Positions 11,564 through 20,840 of a stretch of 64,000 nucleotides of DNA are shown one piece after another. Origin of the DNA: Trichoderma breve (taxonomy: Eukaryota > Ascomycota > Sordariomycetes > Hypocreales > Hypocreaceae); contig NC_079237.1 of assembly GCF_028502605.1 (NCBI RefSeq), forward strand, positions 868,001 to 932,000, given 5' to 3'. The notes under the pieces are model-generated. The model was not told the DNA's origin. It ran no database searches and saw only the letters and a program-made list of their open reading frames with translations. How positions within the stretch are numbered: position 1 is the first letter of the stretch; the number at the start of each line of letters is the position of its first letter. The translations under genes and the position numbers were made by a program.

Positions 11564-12247
11564 ACATATCAAGGATTACTATGAATATTGAGATGAGGCG
11601 TATTCGCAGCAAGATGGTGGTATATCTGAATACACTTGAAGTGGCTGTAAGAAAACGAGGTTTATTCGATTTATCTTAGCATTAATCTAACTGGATGATC
11701 CGTATCAATCATGTTGTTCTTCTTCAGATGCAGCGGATATGCATGTGGAGGGTATCGTTCACAGCCCCCGCCACCCATCAACATCTCCTTGGTGGTTTCT
11801 CTTCTCATTTTCAAATGTAACACAGTTTCTACGTCATTCAAACACATCTTACCTCAGGCTTATACTAATAAATTATATAAAGAACCTAAGTAGTACAAGA
11901 GAAGTTACCTAGTACATACTGAGAGCGGAGTAAATCTAAGACAATTTCATTACCCAGCCCCCTCTTCGTTGTAAACACTCAACAGTCTGAGTAATTTTCT
12001 TTTCTGGCTTACTGATGTCTTATATTGCTGCGTAACTATGACAAAGGTTTCAATGAGGTCTCATCTGATCCATTTTGCCACGCCGAATAAACCTGATTTG
12101 GTCCATCTCACCGCTCCGAAGTTTCACCCACACTATCCATATTAAGAATATGAAGCTTATTAGAACCCGTACTTTCCCACTTGGTCTCAAAGAAACTTTG
12201 GACAATCAGCTAAAGACTGTTCAACTATCCCAGCTCTTTTTGTCATA
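11564..12247. other. Intergenic between NLR and small secreted protein gene
   Basis: AT-rich 684 bp holding the NLR 3' untranslated region and the promoter of the next gene. The last 60 bases before the ATG are pyrimidine-rich, typical of a fungal leader. No other feature is supported. Confidence 0.4.
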
Positions 12248-12628
12248 ATGAAGGTCACTACTGTTCTCTCTATTCTCGCTGTTGCTTCCAGTGCAGCAGC
12301 TGCAGGTTGTGGGCGAGGATTAACTTACTGTGGAAGTAGTCTCCTTGCACATGGTATGCAACTACCTATAAGCTCATGATAGGGATTTGACAAGAGGATA
12401 CGTATAAAGATGTTGACTCGTTCCACAGGCAACTACCATGAGCAGATCAACGAGGCCCTTAAGAGGGCAGGAAAGCCAACTGATAGCCATCATATTCTTG
12501 ACTCGTTATTCTTCTGCACTAGTGACGAAGATTATGTTGTATGGGAGGCTATATGCAAACCCAGAGAGTGTTATGATGCGGGTCTTGGGAACTCTGATCA
12601 TTGTATCGGCGACCCCGAAGAGGAGTAA
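12248..12628 (+). CDS. Small secreted cysteine-rich protein, 101 residues
   Basis: Exon 1 is 12248-12353 and exon 2 is 12429-12628, split by a 75-bp intron (GTATGC ... CCACAG) that interrupts a glycine codon. Exon 1 encodes a clear signal peptide (MKVTTVLSILAVASSAAAA) and the first two cysteines; simple open-frame calling finds only exon 2 with a false start. The mature part of about 82 residues has six Cys (C21, C28, C65, C78, C83, C94), enough for three disulfides, and an acidic end (GDPEEE). This is the profile of fungal effector-like or antimicrobial small secreted proteins; I do not recognise a named family. It lies 0.7 kb downstream of the NLR in the same orientation. Confidence 0.72.
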
Positions 12629-13459
12629 GAGAATTGTCCCGAATGCTAGATCGTATCTAACAGTTATCAGGGCTAAAGAACTTTAATCGCCGACTCCAAT
12701 GGACTGGGAGCTCAAAAATTCAAATCAAAACCACGATCTTGGGGTATGGAGCTCTGCAGTGTGCTCAATAACCGTCGGGGAAGAAATACGCGATTTTTTA
12801 TGATGCCTTGTTTGACGACCGTCTTATTATAGGTTTTCCCCTATGTATTTAGGTTTTCCCTATATATTTATGTGAATACAAGGACGGTCTGCGAAACCTC
12901 ACTGCCGAAGTCCTTAAGATGTAGTGGCCCATAGTTAAAGGTATCCTCAGGTATAATACCCATTCACTGACTGCTTCGACGAACCGGGATACCTCTCAGT
13001 GGCTAGCTATGTACAGCGAATCTACTGGTGTCATATCATTCGCGTGAGTATCTTGGCTAATGTCATTAATTAGAAGGGGCCATTAATCGAATAGATCTAT
13101 GAAGCAAAGATACATCTTGGTCGCTGCATGTTACAGTGTCTTAATGGAAGCTACCCAAACTCTTAAATTTGAAGCTTCAACTGGACAACCAACATGAAGA
13201 CAAATGAATCCAAGGGCCACGAAACTGAGAATGTAGGCTTCAAATAGATTTAAAAAAGAGGTCTCAATTCGTATATAGGTAAATAAGATGTCCAGCGAGG
13301 ATGGGTAAAGTTGGATAGATCAGAGATCAGTACTACTTAAGATATCAGAAAAAAAAAAAAAAAGCCACCTCCCATTTTCTTTTTATATGGCCAGATTTTC
13401 TAAGTTATGAAATAGGACTTGTTGCACTTTTACAAATCCTATCGATGGCGCCGTTGTAT
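12629..13459. other. Intergenic, AT-rich, with a 20-bp near-tandem repeat
   Basis: No coding content recognised. It contains the near-tandem pair at 12831-12870 and an A run at about 13350-13364. Around 13293 a short stretch (AGCGAGGATGGGTAAAGTT) resembles the 3' end of the NLR gene at about 11546 (AGCGAGGATGGGAAGAGTT), possibly a duplicated scrap. Confidence 0.35.
12831..12870. repeat. Two 20-bp near-identical tandem units
   Basis: Unit 1 AGGTTTTCCCCTATGTATTT (12831-12850) is followed directly by AGGTTTTCCCTATATATTTA (12851-12870). There are only two units, and no role is visible. Confidence 0.6.
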
Positions 13460-14401
13460 CTACGCCTTTCCATAAGAATCTCCCTGATGAATATCCGAGT
13501 GGCCCCTTCCAATCGTTACCCCAAACTTATGATTGCCCCTATTTCCTAGTACTTGACCCCTGAAACCATTCGCAATGCGATCGCCCTGCTGTAACTTGAC
13601 ATTATCATCTACCTCTGTTCGTTCCCAACTATGGCCAGGGCCCATATTGCTCATAGCCTTTTGTAAAGTTTGCTCCAATAGATCGTCATGATTGGCGCGT
13701 GAAGCACCATGTAGTAGCTCCAGGACAACAGGAGGTTGACCATCCTGAATTTCTTCCACTTCCATGCGGCAAAGCTCACGTTGAGGCTGGGTGACTTGCT
13801 GCATCAACACCAGAAGATTCAAATTCTCAGTTATGTCTTCAAGAAGTCTGTCAAATTATTTCTTATCGCGCAAAGCCCATTTTGTCTTTTTCTGTAATGC
13901 CACGCCTTGAATACGCCGAGAAAATATTTTGGTTGTTATCGATTTTAAGGCTTGGGTTGGTGCATCGATTGGGTCCGGCTGCTTTCGGTGATCAGGAATT
14001 GTTTCTTGAAGAAAGCACTTGCTAATGAATAGGTACCATTGGATCCATTGCACTGGTGACCTTTGATTGATCACAGAATCTCCTGGATTTGTTCTCCAGC
14101 TCTCTAACATCTGCCAAGATAAGGTCAAGGAGCCTCTGGGCGGTCTCAACTATTTATGCATCGAAGTTAACGATTATTGACTTTCATGTGCGCAAGTCAG
14201 AGAGCACGGCATTAGAAATCCCCCCCATCTTGTGATTTATAATTTCCGTACTTCTAAACGGGCCTAACGCTTGTTAAAAGCTTCGCCGAAACGCTGACCA
14301 GGTTCCACATATTCAGAGCGTTTCACGATGGAAATAAATATCACTAGAAGCGAGGTTGCAAGCGATATAGCCCTAAGGACAGCTCCAGCTGAGTTGGCCA
14401 T
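13460..14401 (-). pseudogene. HET-S-like gene: HeLo domain plus two HET-s-type amyloid repeats, multiply broken
   Basis: Reading inward from an ATG at 14401, the N-terminus (MANSAGAVLRAISLAT ... GQRFGEAFNKR) matches the start of HeLo domains. Following frames give LEVRKL-stop-ITRWG, then VETAQRLLDLILADVRELEN, then KKTKWALRDKK-stop-FDRLLEDI and RMEVEEIQDGQPP, all in HET-S order. The C-terminus has two amyloid-type repeats, VDDNVKLQQGDRIANG (about 13621-13562) and FGVTIGRGHSDIHQGDSYG (about 13528-13469), matching the paired repeats of HET-s-related amyloid motifs. Breaks seen: TAG at 14266-14264, TAA at 14239-14237, a frame change at the C7 run about 14220-14226, TGA and TAA in the next frame before 14150, a second frame change between about 14090 and 14010, and TAA at 13858-13856. 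Intact relatives are membrane-targeting cell-death effectors triggered by a partner NLR through amyloid templating. The C-terminal repeat region is still open. Confidence 0.82.
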
Positions 14402-14995
14402 ACAATGTATTAAATGCCTTTCGATATCGTTGTAATATAATATATAAATTCACACTAGATATGTATGCTGGACTAATAGAGAATCATTCGGCACGCTTAC
14501 TTAGTTCAAGGAAACGGTTGATCCGGTACTTCATCGTACAGCAAAGCCGCAAAGATCTGCTTTAGTTACCTGCATAAGAATTACAACCAGTGTAGATAGA
14601 CTGGCACCCAATAATGCCTGATCACACCAAACTTACCCCTCCCGAAGCCTCGCGTAATGTATCATAGTATATGTACTCTTTGATTAGATTCCTTGGCACA
14701 TGAGCTCCTTGGCACATGAGCTATGGAAATTTATGGCAAGTGACAGAAACAGCCTATCAGATTCCGCCACGATATTTGCATCTACGCTGATGCCTAATGA
14801 TCCCATCAGGCTGCGCTGAGCCTCCATCCCAACAACGGAAAATCATGGCAGACCAGTGGATTATATCGATAAAGCTCAGTACATAAATAGCAATTTCCAA
14901 GTATAATTACTGATTTCTTCTTACTTCTTGTTAATCCGACTTTAATTTGATCAGATCGCGTTCAACAGAAAGAAGTGAATACAGCTTGAGGCGAG
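14402..14995. other. Divergent intergenic space of the HET-S/partner locus
   Basis: 594 bp between the start of the HET-S-like relic (minus) and the ATG of the partner-like relic (plus). It includes a perfect 16-bp tandem duplication at 14691-14722. No coding content is recognised. Confidence 0.45.
14691..14722. repeat. Perfect 16-bp tandem duplication
   Basis: CCTTGGCACATGAGCT occurs twice in direct succession (14691-14706 and 14707-14722), inside the shared divergent promoter region. It could be a slippage product or a duplicated regulatory site. Confidence 0.8.
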
Positions 14996-15381
14996 ATGGC
15001 ATCCAACGGAGAGTCAAGCAGACAAGGGCATACATATGGCCCTACCACAGCATATGGCCAAGGAGATAATATTTACCTGAGAAATGAGGCACCCAAAAGT
15101 TTGTTCAATCGAACAGCATCTGTTTTGTTGCTATTCATACGCTAACCACGGTGAAAACAGTTGAATGTCGAGAAACCCTTCTACTCAAGGATCCATTCAT
15201 TTATAAAGAGAACCTTAGAAACGACAATAGGGAAAGGGCAGACGAAAATTCAGACTTCTCAAAGACATTCTTCCAAAAGAAGGGCACACAGCTACTCCAT
15301 GAAGCGTCAAACACCAATCGTGATACAATTTTTGGGGGAAGCCCCGAGAGAATCTATCAGCAATTGGAACCCTGGCCATAG
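14996..15381 (+). pseudogene. N-terminal relic of a HET-S-partner-like gene (amyloid-like leader motif)
   Basis: Exon 1 (14996-15098) begins with MASNGESSRQGHTYGPTTA and then YGQGDNIYLRNEAPK. The first 34 residues look like the short amyloid leader found at the N-terminus of NLRs paired with HET-S. In particular HTYGPTTAYG parallels HKFGVTIGRG in the neighbouring HET-S-like repeat. A 62-bp intron (GTTTGT ... CTAAC ... ACAG) leads to 15161. Exon 2 in the correct phase (ECRETLLLKDPFIYKENL ... ENSDF) is reminiscent of the short segment that precedes NACHT domains in fungal NLRs (C-L-x-x-L-x-x-x-D-P-x-x-x-K-x-R/N-I/L ... N-x-D-F). After about 15290 it continues as HET-S-like sequence (QLLHEAS) and stops at 15381, while the matching amyloid repeat resumes in another frame from about 15370. 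I read it as a chimeric relic; the NACHT part is gone. Confidence 0.5.
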
Positions 15382-15400
15382 TCGGGAACAACAAACTAAG

Positions 15401-16622
15401 ATGGATGACAACGTCACGTTAGCACAAGGTGATCGCATTACGAAGGACAATGAAAGCGGCAATGGAAATATTTCGGCCAGCATGGCGCCGAATCGGTCAA
15501 AGTTTAACTACTCTTTAGCATCAACCCAATATAGGTTGCCGACCCTGTCGAAGCCGTCTTGGAGAAGCAACGCGTCATCCCAGGTTACCAGGACATCCAT
15601 TACCATGCAGAAACATTATCTCCGGTTGCCGCATAGGCTATGTATGACTTTTAATGGCAATCTTACAGACATGACCAAGGATTGGAGCCAAGATGAGTGG
15701 GCTCACCATCGTCGAATAGTTATCTTTGAAAAAGTTCAAACTGGAGTAGATTTAAATATCAACTTTAAATCTATTCCTAGTAACGAAACACAATCAGATA
15801 ATATCTACGTCTCATGTATTTGGTGGGCAGAGAAATCTGATTATTATATTACTTCTATTGATATTATTAATCTACTGGAGCAGCTTACGGCTGCGCCAAA
15901 CCGATTTACCGTTGAGGAAAAGAATCGCATCCGCCGTAACCTGGAGGGGTTTCGTCCACATTTTATATCCAGGGCTAAACCGAGTACCGAGGAGTTCTTT
16001 AAAACTATTACGGCATTCCCTCACCCTAAACCTACAAGGCTTGGGAAAAACTTCCATGTACTGGCCTGGGATGTTCTCGAGCCAGTGCTTAAAAGGCTCA
16101 TTGGTAAGTATAGCAGTAGACCAAAGAGCATCCTACCTACGCTACCTAGCTACATCGTGGAGTCAGAGCCCCAAGTATCTACTTCAATAAGCGATAGCGT
16201 ACAAGAAGACTCCGAATATAGCTCCAGCATTCAAAGAGACCATGACGTTATGGTTTTTATCCATAAGGATCGCCAGTAAGTTGCGTATCTGCAAGGCTGC
16301 GGTTATGTTGGTTAACTGAGATCTAATAACTAGTGACATTTCTACATCTTCTCAGGAGAGAAATACGGAGTCAAACACTGCCTTGGACATACTAGCTTCT
16401 AGGGTTGACAGTGTACCGCTTGATGATTATGTTAAAACTTCGCTGAAAAGTCTTCATGATGATAAATCAGAGGTGGAGAGGCAATTGATGGAATATAGTA
16501 ACGAGATTGCGACAGATAACAAAACCAACTCGACAGATGGTGGGATTGAATCAACAAGGAACAATGATAGTCAAATACGGCAAGAGATTCAAGAAATCAC
16601 CAAGCCATGGCTTGACAACTAA
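15401..16622 (+). CDS. Medusa (MedA)-type domain protein with amyloid-like N-terminal repeat
   Basis: Exon 1 is 15401-16275 and exon 2 is 16334-16622, with a 58-bp intron (GTAAGT ... ACTAG) splitting a His codon, giving 387 residues from the ATG at 15401. Later in-frame ATGs at 15482 and 15605 are possible starts. Residues about 70-230 (YLRLPHRLCMTFNGNL, CIWWAEKSDYYITSIDIINL, EEKNRIRRNLEGFRP, EEFFKTITAFPHPKPTRL) match the conserved domain of fungal MedA/Medusa developmental regulators, which I recall being listed as DUF7082. Full MedA proteins are much longer, with disordered flanks; this is a short version. The first 13 codons (MDDNVTLAQGDRI) repeat the HET-S-like amyloid motif found inverted at about 13.6 kb. 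The C-terminus is acidic and Ser/Asn-rich with a coiled-coil-like stretch. Expression and start are uncertain. Confidence 0.65.
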
Positions 16623-16855
16623 CTAGGAATTTATTCCCAAAATCGAGATTTAAAAATAGCTTGTGAATTGCTTATAAAGAGTGTTTCTCTTAGTCTCGGC
16701 GAAACTAAGTATTATAGATGCAGTCAGGCTTAAAATTTTATAGTTTTTACAGCTAGTGCATAGAGTTAGTAAGAAAGTATTTACAAAGACTTATAAATTA
16801 TATAGAATAGTGAGAAAAGTAAAGTCCATATCATTCGTATATTTGCCCTGAGAGA

Positions 16856-16933
16856 TTACTTAAGTCGAATTGTCTGGATCTCATCACCCCAGCCTCGCAC
16901 ATGATACTCATCATTTCTATACATAAGGCCGTA
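16856..16933 (-). pseudogene. Isolated C-terminal fragment of a HET-domain protein
   Basis: Read on the minus strand from 16933, about 25 codons ending in a stop at 16858-16856 give YGLMYRNDEYHVRGWGDEIQ and a short tail. This matches the extreme C-terminus of the intact HET protein at 21943-24339 (HGLMYRDDEYHRRDWSDKI). Homology stops at 16933, exactly where the ankyrin relic begins on the other strand, so a rearrangement breakpoint is likely. Confidence 0.72.
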
Positions 16934-16944
16934 GCAATTAGGAG

Positions 16945-17753
16945 ACTAAGACGGCACTCGAAGCTGCCGCTATGAGAGGACATCTAAGTGTCGTACAACT
17001 ACTTCTTGCCAACGGTGCCGATCCTAAACTTCCAGGTAACGACAGAGCGCTGTATCGAGCTGCAGAAAACGGCCACGCGGCTATAGTCCAGTTGCTGCTT
17101 ACTAGAGGCGCCGATTTTACATATAACTAGGCTACTACTCACGGTGGTGACCACATGTATGCAAGGACGCTGCTAGATCTAGCTGTTGGCAATGGCCACG
17201 AAGCTGTAGTACGGCTGCTACTCGAAAGTAGTGCTGATAGCAAAGGTGATACATCCAACAAGGCGCTGGCGGAGGCTGCTTGGGGTGGTCACGAGGCCAT
17301 AGTGAGATTACTGCTCGCAAATGGCGCTCGTGCTATATAAAAGACAGTATGGCATTAATCTGTGCTGCTGCGATGGGGCATGAGCATATTCTGCAGATAC
17401 TGCTTGAGAACGGCGCTGATATAAACGCAAGGCATCTAGATGATGGTATCTGGTACACAGCGCTAGAGATGGCTGCGTCAAGGGGACGCACTACTACAGC
17501 ACGGTTTTTGCTTGCAAATGGTGGTGCTTGGAATGTAGGCACAAAGGATACGGAGGAGCCTAGCTGAACCGAACTAGAATGGGCCGTTCAAGAAGGGCAT
17601 GAGGGCATAGTGCAAATGCTTCTTGTGAAAGGCGCCAGTCCCGCAGATTTAAGCAAGGCATTATGCCTGGAGTTGCTATTACCCGATATTGAAAACTTTT
17701 GGTGGATCTTAATAAACCAAAGCAACTATACATCAATTCTAGCTTCCCTTTAA
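16945..17753 (+). pseudogene. Ankyrin-repeat protein relic
   Basis: At least five ankyrin repeats are readable: KTALEAAAMRGHLSVVQLLL, RALYRAAENGHAAIVQLLL, TLLDLAVGNGHEAVVRLLL, ALAEAAWGGHEAIVRLLLA, and after a frame change ALICAAAMGHEHILQILLE and TALEMAASRGRTTTARFLLA. A last repeat-like unit (ELEWAVQEGHEGIVQMLL) and a short tail end at TAA 17751-17753. Breaks are TAG at 17128-17130, a frame change near 17330-17340, and TGA at 17565-17567. There is no start codon; the 5' end abuts the HET fragment. In fungi such arrays often form the ligand-sensing end of NLR-like proteins, so this may be the decayed tail of a receptor, but no NACHT or other domain is attached. Confidence 0.8.
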
Positions 17754-18948
17754 CATCTCCTACAGCATCAGTGTTATGAGAGGTGGAAAGTTATCGCGCT
17801 CTACGTTCAAGTCATGTTATCAGCCAACTTTCTGCTCCTGCTAGTGGGCTTCGAAAAGCAAACTCGCATCGTAGGTCCGGGACAGCAGATGCCTCGTCAT
17901 TTTAGTTTTCGCACGTGTAGCCTCCCGAAACGAATCGAAGACATTGCGGCTTTTCTTCTCCGCATTTGACTCGACGCTTCCTATCATAATCATGTATCAG
18001 ACATCTGAAATTTCGCCATTATATCACAGCGAAGCACTTGCTAGAGGCTCGTTAGCAAAAGCACAGACAGATAACCCATATCAATAAGGCTCAATACATG
18101 AGGAGGCCGTTTGAACTTTGGGCCGGCTTGCCCTCGTCCGTCGAGGCACCAGTGAAGTGTCAGTTTGGCTGCTGCATGGCCACCATTGAGCACATGCTCT
18201 CCCTCTCGCCATGGTGGGTTTTCTTCTGATGGAATGACGTGATTCTTTGTCTACTTCTAAGTAATGAATGACTTTCTCCGGGTTGAACAGACTAAGCAAC
18301 TAAATGTAAAAGTGTCTTGTAAACACCAGGCGGTGATTAGAATACAATGTGTAGTCCTCCGTCAAAGAGGCCGCCACGATAGGTGGAGAAACTGGAGAGA
18401 CGATAGTAATGGAACGCTGTTAGCACATTTAAGCTGCTTTTATGATATACCTCCTCCGATTCGCTGATTGAGTTGGGATAAATGCAATAAGTAAGCACTG
18501 CTGCTTGGCCAATCGGAAAAAACATATCGTAAACGTACCTGGAGCTTGCATATCTATGAGCACTACGGCGTTTATGGCGTAATGACTTTGAAAAGTCATT
18601 ATGTTTGGTTTTTACTATCGCTACGTCTTTTGTCAAGGTTCGTATCAAGTTTCTCCAAAGTAGAGCGTGTACCTATACGCCATGTCCCGCAGAATCTCGC
18701 GCGTTCCAGCTGGTCTTCTATCAACATCTTTTAGGTTCACGATGAAGTGTTATACTAAGACACTATGACAGTGTATTGAATGAAAGGTTTAGGAAATCTG
18801 AAGAAATGGTGCACTGTAAATATAAAGGCACATTCCAGCTCAGTTGTTAGACAGCTAAATATCATAACAGTACTGGTTTGCTAATTATAGTTACTAAATT
18901 TTGCGCAGCCTCGAAATTTGATTTCAATTAGCAATTAGTACTACTACT
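17754..18948. other. Intergenic 1.2 kb, nothing supported
   Basis: Short open frames on both strands (for example 18081-18299 and 18337-18648 minus) have no recognisable domain or composition. No repeat or RNA gene is recognised. Confidence 0.4.
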
Positions 18949-19620
18949 CTATTCAGGAAAAAGATAAACTCCAGTAATACTGGATATCTTATTAAGCCCA
19001 GAAGATCTATTCAAGTGCTTCCACACCTCCTGAATGCAATGCTTTACATGTCCCTCATTGCTATACTTAGGACCCATAAGCGTACCCGTTGATGCTACCC
19101 TCGCGAGCTTCCACCACGTATATAAACAATGCGATAGGTGCCAGTCGATAGTGGTCCGAACAACACCGATGCCATCTTTAATCTCAACACCAACCCCTGC
19201 GAGGCTTGAGACCTCAGCGATGCTAAGCTCTTTGGTTACCTCGGGGTAATTAAAATATGTCCAGTTATGGCCATTGGCCAATTCTTCGAAAATCTTGGCT
19301 AGACCCTCATCGCGGCAGCGATTGGGGAGCCATGCTGCCGCCATATGATCATAGATGCAACCGCGGGAGGACGCTTCTGTGGGTGTTTTCCCGCAATAAC
19401 AGGATGGTTGGCGGGCCATTAAGTGAGACCATGCTTGCTGGCATAGATTGAGCAAACCCCAAGCGGCTAGGATTACAACAAAAAGGCGCCAGATAAGAGA
19501 AAAGGCCTTTTTAGAACGTCTTTCGGGTTCATGGTCTCTCGAAATTTGTGGTGTTTCATCCATAGATGCTTCTAGTAGACGTGGAACTTTCTCGTACGGC
19601 GTCGCTCCGAGAAGCTGCAA
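18949..19620 (-). CDS. Single-pass membrane protein with two HxxHC motifs, unknown function
   Basis: Single exon, 223 residues. Residues 39-60 (AFSLIWRLFVVILAAWGLLN) form one transmembrane helix after a basic cytosolic segment. The outer part carries a conserved block CYCGKTPTEASSRGCIYDHM (residues 74-93), then AAAWLPNRCRDE, then HLSHC (161-165) and HVKHC (191-195). The Cys/Gly-Cys-x-Tyr-Asp/Trp-Leu-Pro pattern belongs to a widespread uncharacterised fungal family. The paired HxxHC motifs resemble those of UstYa/DUF3328 proteins, which are membrane-anchored oxidases in peptide secondary metabolism. The rest of the sequence does not clearly fit DUF3328, and no peptide precursor or other biosynthetic gene is seen nearby. 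The frame is intact from ATG to stop. Confidence 0.68.
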   Translation of the reverse strand: MQLLGATPYEKVPRLLEASMDETPQISRDHEPERRSKKAFSLIWRLFVVILAAWGLLNLCQQAWSHLMARQPSCYCGKTPTEASSRGCIYDHMAAAWLPNRCRDEGLAKIFEELANGHNWTYFNYPEVTKELSIAEVSSLAGVGVEIKDGIGVVRTTIDWHLSHCLYTWWKLARVASTGTLMGPKYSNEGHVKHCIQEVWKHLNRSSGLNKISSITGVYLFPE

Positions 19621-20139
19621 AATTTTCGACCATGGTGAGTCAAACCACCTAGTTTGGGGTAAAATTCGCAGTCAGTATATTTATGTGTGTAAACGCTAAT
19701 TGGTAAATCAACTCACATTTTCGTTCAACTTGGCTGCAGTAAATTCGACTTAGGTACTGGATACCGGAATTGTTGAGGCCTAGAGCAGGAAGTGTAAGAC
19801 TTCAAGGGTCGGACTTCCATTCGTTATTTATAATAGAGGACTTGGGGGTAGCGGTTATATAGTTACTTGTAGTGGGATTCTGCCTCTCGAGTACTCAAAG
19901 AGAGTGTCATCTACAGTTATGACAGAAGTGAGATACTGTTACCTGAAATTCCGAGATAGATTATTAGAAAGAGGAAGAGTCTAATGCTTGTAATACTCTA
20001 TAAAGATATCGGATTAAAAGCAGCTTCTGGCATACTCCTGTAGAGGCAGTAAACATAGCGGAATGTTGCCAAAGTCCATAGTGTGCTCGAATACAACCGG
20101 ACTTTGTCAAAATATTAAAAGTAACCCCGTGTGTCCATT

Positions 20140-20185
20140 CTCATCTTTCGTCCCGTCGGAGTAGGCTCATCTTTCGGCCCGTCGG
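20140..20185. repeat. Direct repeat, about 20 bp, one mismatch
   Basis: CTCATCTTTCGTCCCGTCGG (from 20140) recurs as CTCATCTTTCGGCCCGTCGG (from 20166) with a six-base spacer. No function is visible. Confidence 0.6.
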
Positions 20186-20840
20186 CGTCGGAATAGGCTA
20201 GCAGGGTCGTCCTGGCATATTTGATCACTACCTTTTGGGATATGTTATGACATCTCAGAATGCAAGATGTATGATAAATCAATATAGCTTCTGAAGCATA
20301 TACAAAGGAGTTATAGATGTGTGTTTACCAGCTGGAACCAAGTCACGCTTTTAAGCCAAGCAAATTAATGTAGATGGATGCACAAGCAGGTGATGTGTAC
20401 AGTAATTCCAAACTCTCTTCATGTTCAAAATTGTTCTTTTTGAGCGCCACTTCATCTTGCTCTTGTTGTGGAGCGGACAAGCTGCCTATATGGATAGGAC
20501 AAGCTAGCATCACGACTGCCGCCAGCTCATCAATTCGGCTTCGCCACGTCGCCTGGGTATATCGAAATTTAACTCGATCCTTGATTAGCGTAGTAGATTT
20601 CACGGCAGCTGTAAGCGCTAGTCTTGGCATTTTATCTGAGAAATACAAATTATAGAAATACAAATTATTGTATAAGTGCCGTCTTAGCCGAACATGTTGT
20701 CCCTCGAATGGCTTTGAAGTGAGCCATAATAGCAAAGGTCTCTACTCAAAGAGGAGATTATGCCAATATGAGTAAAATCAATGTGTCAGTGTAGTTGTAG
20801 ATATTTTGTTAAGCGGGCTTATTGCTGTCACCCGAAATAG

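Noticed and set aside
15161..15400. Extending the Medusa-domain gene upstream through the second frame to 15161
   Set aside because: The HET-S/partner homology before about 15370 is in the other frame, so the extended frame is an artefact of a frameshift.
20343..20735. 130-codon minus-strand frame
   Set aside because: No recognisable motif and a plus-strand frame of similar length overlaps it; composition is not distinctive.
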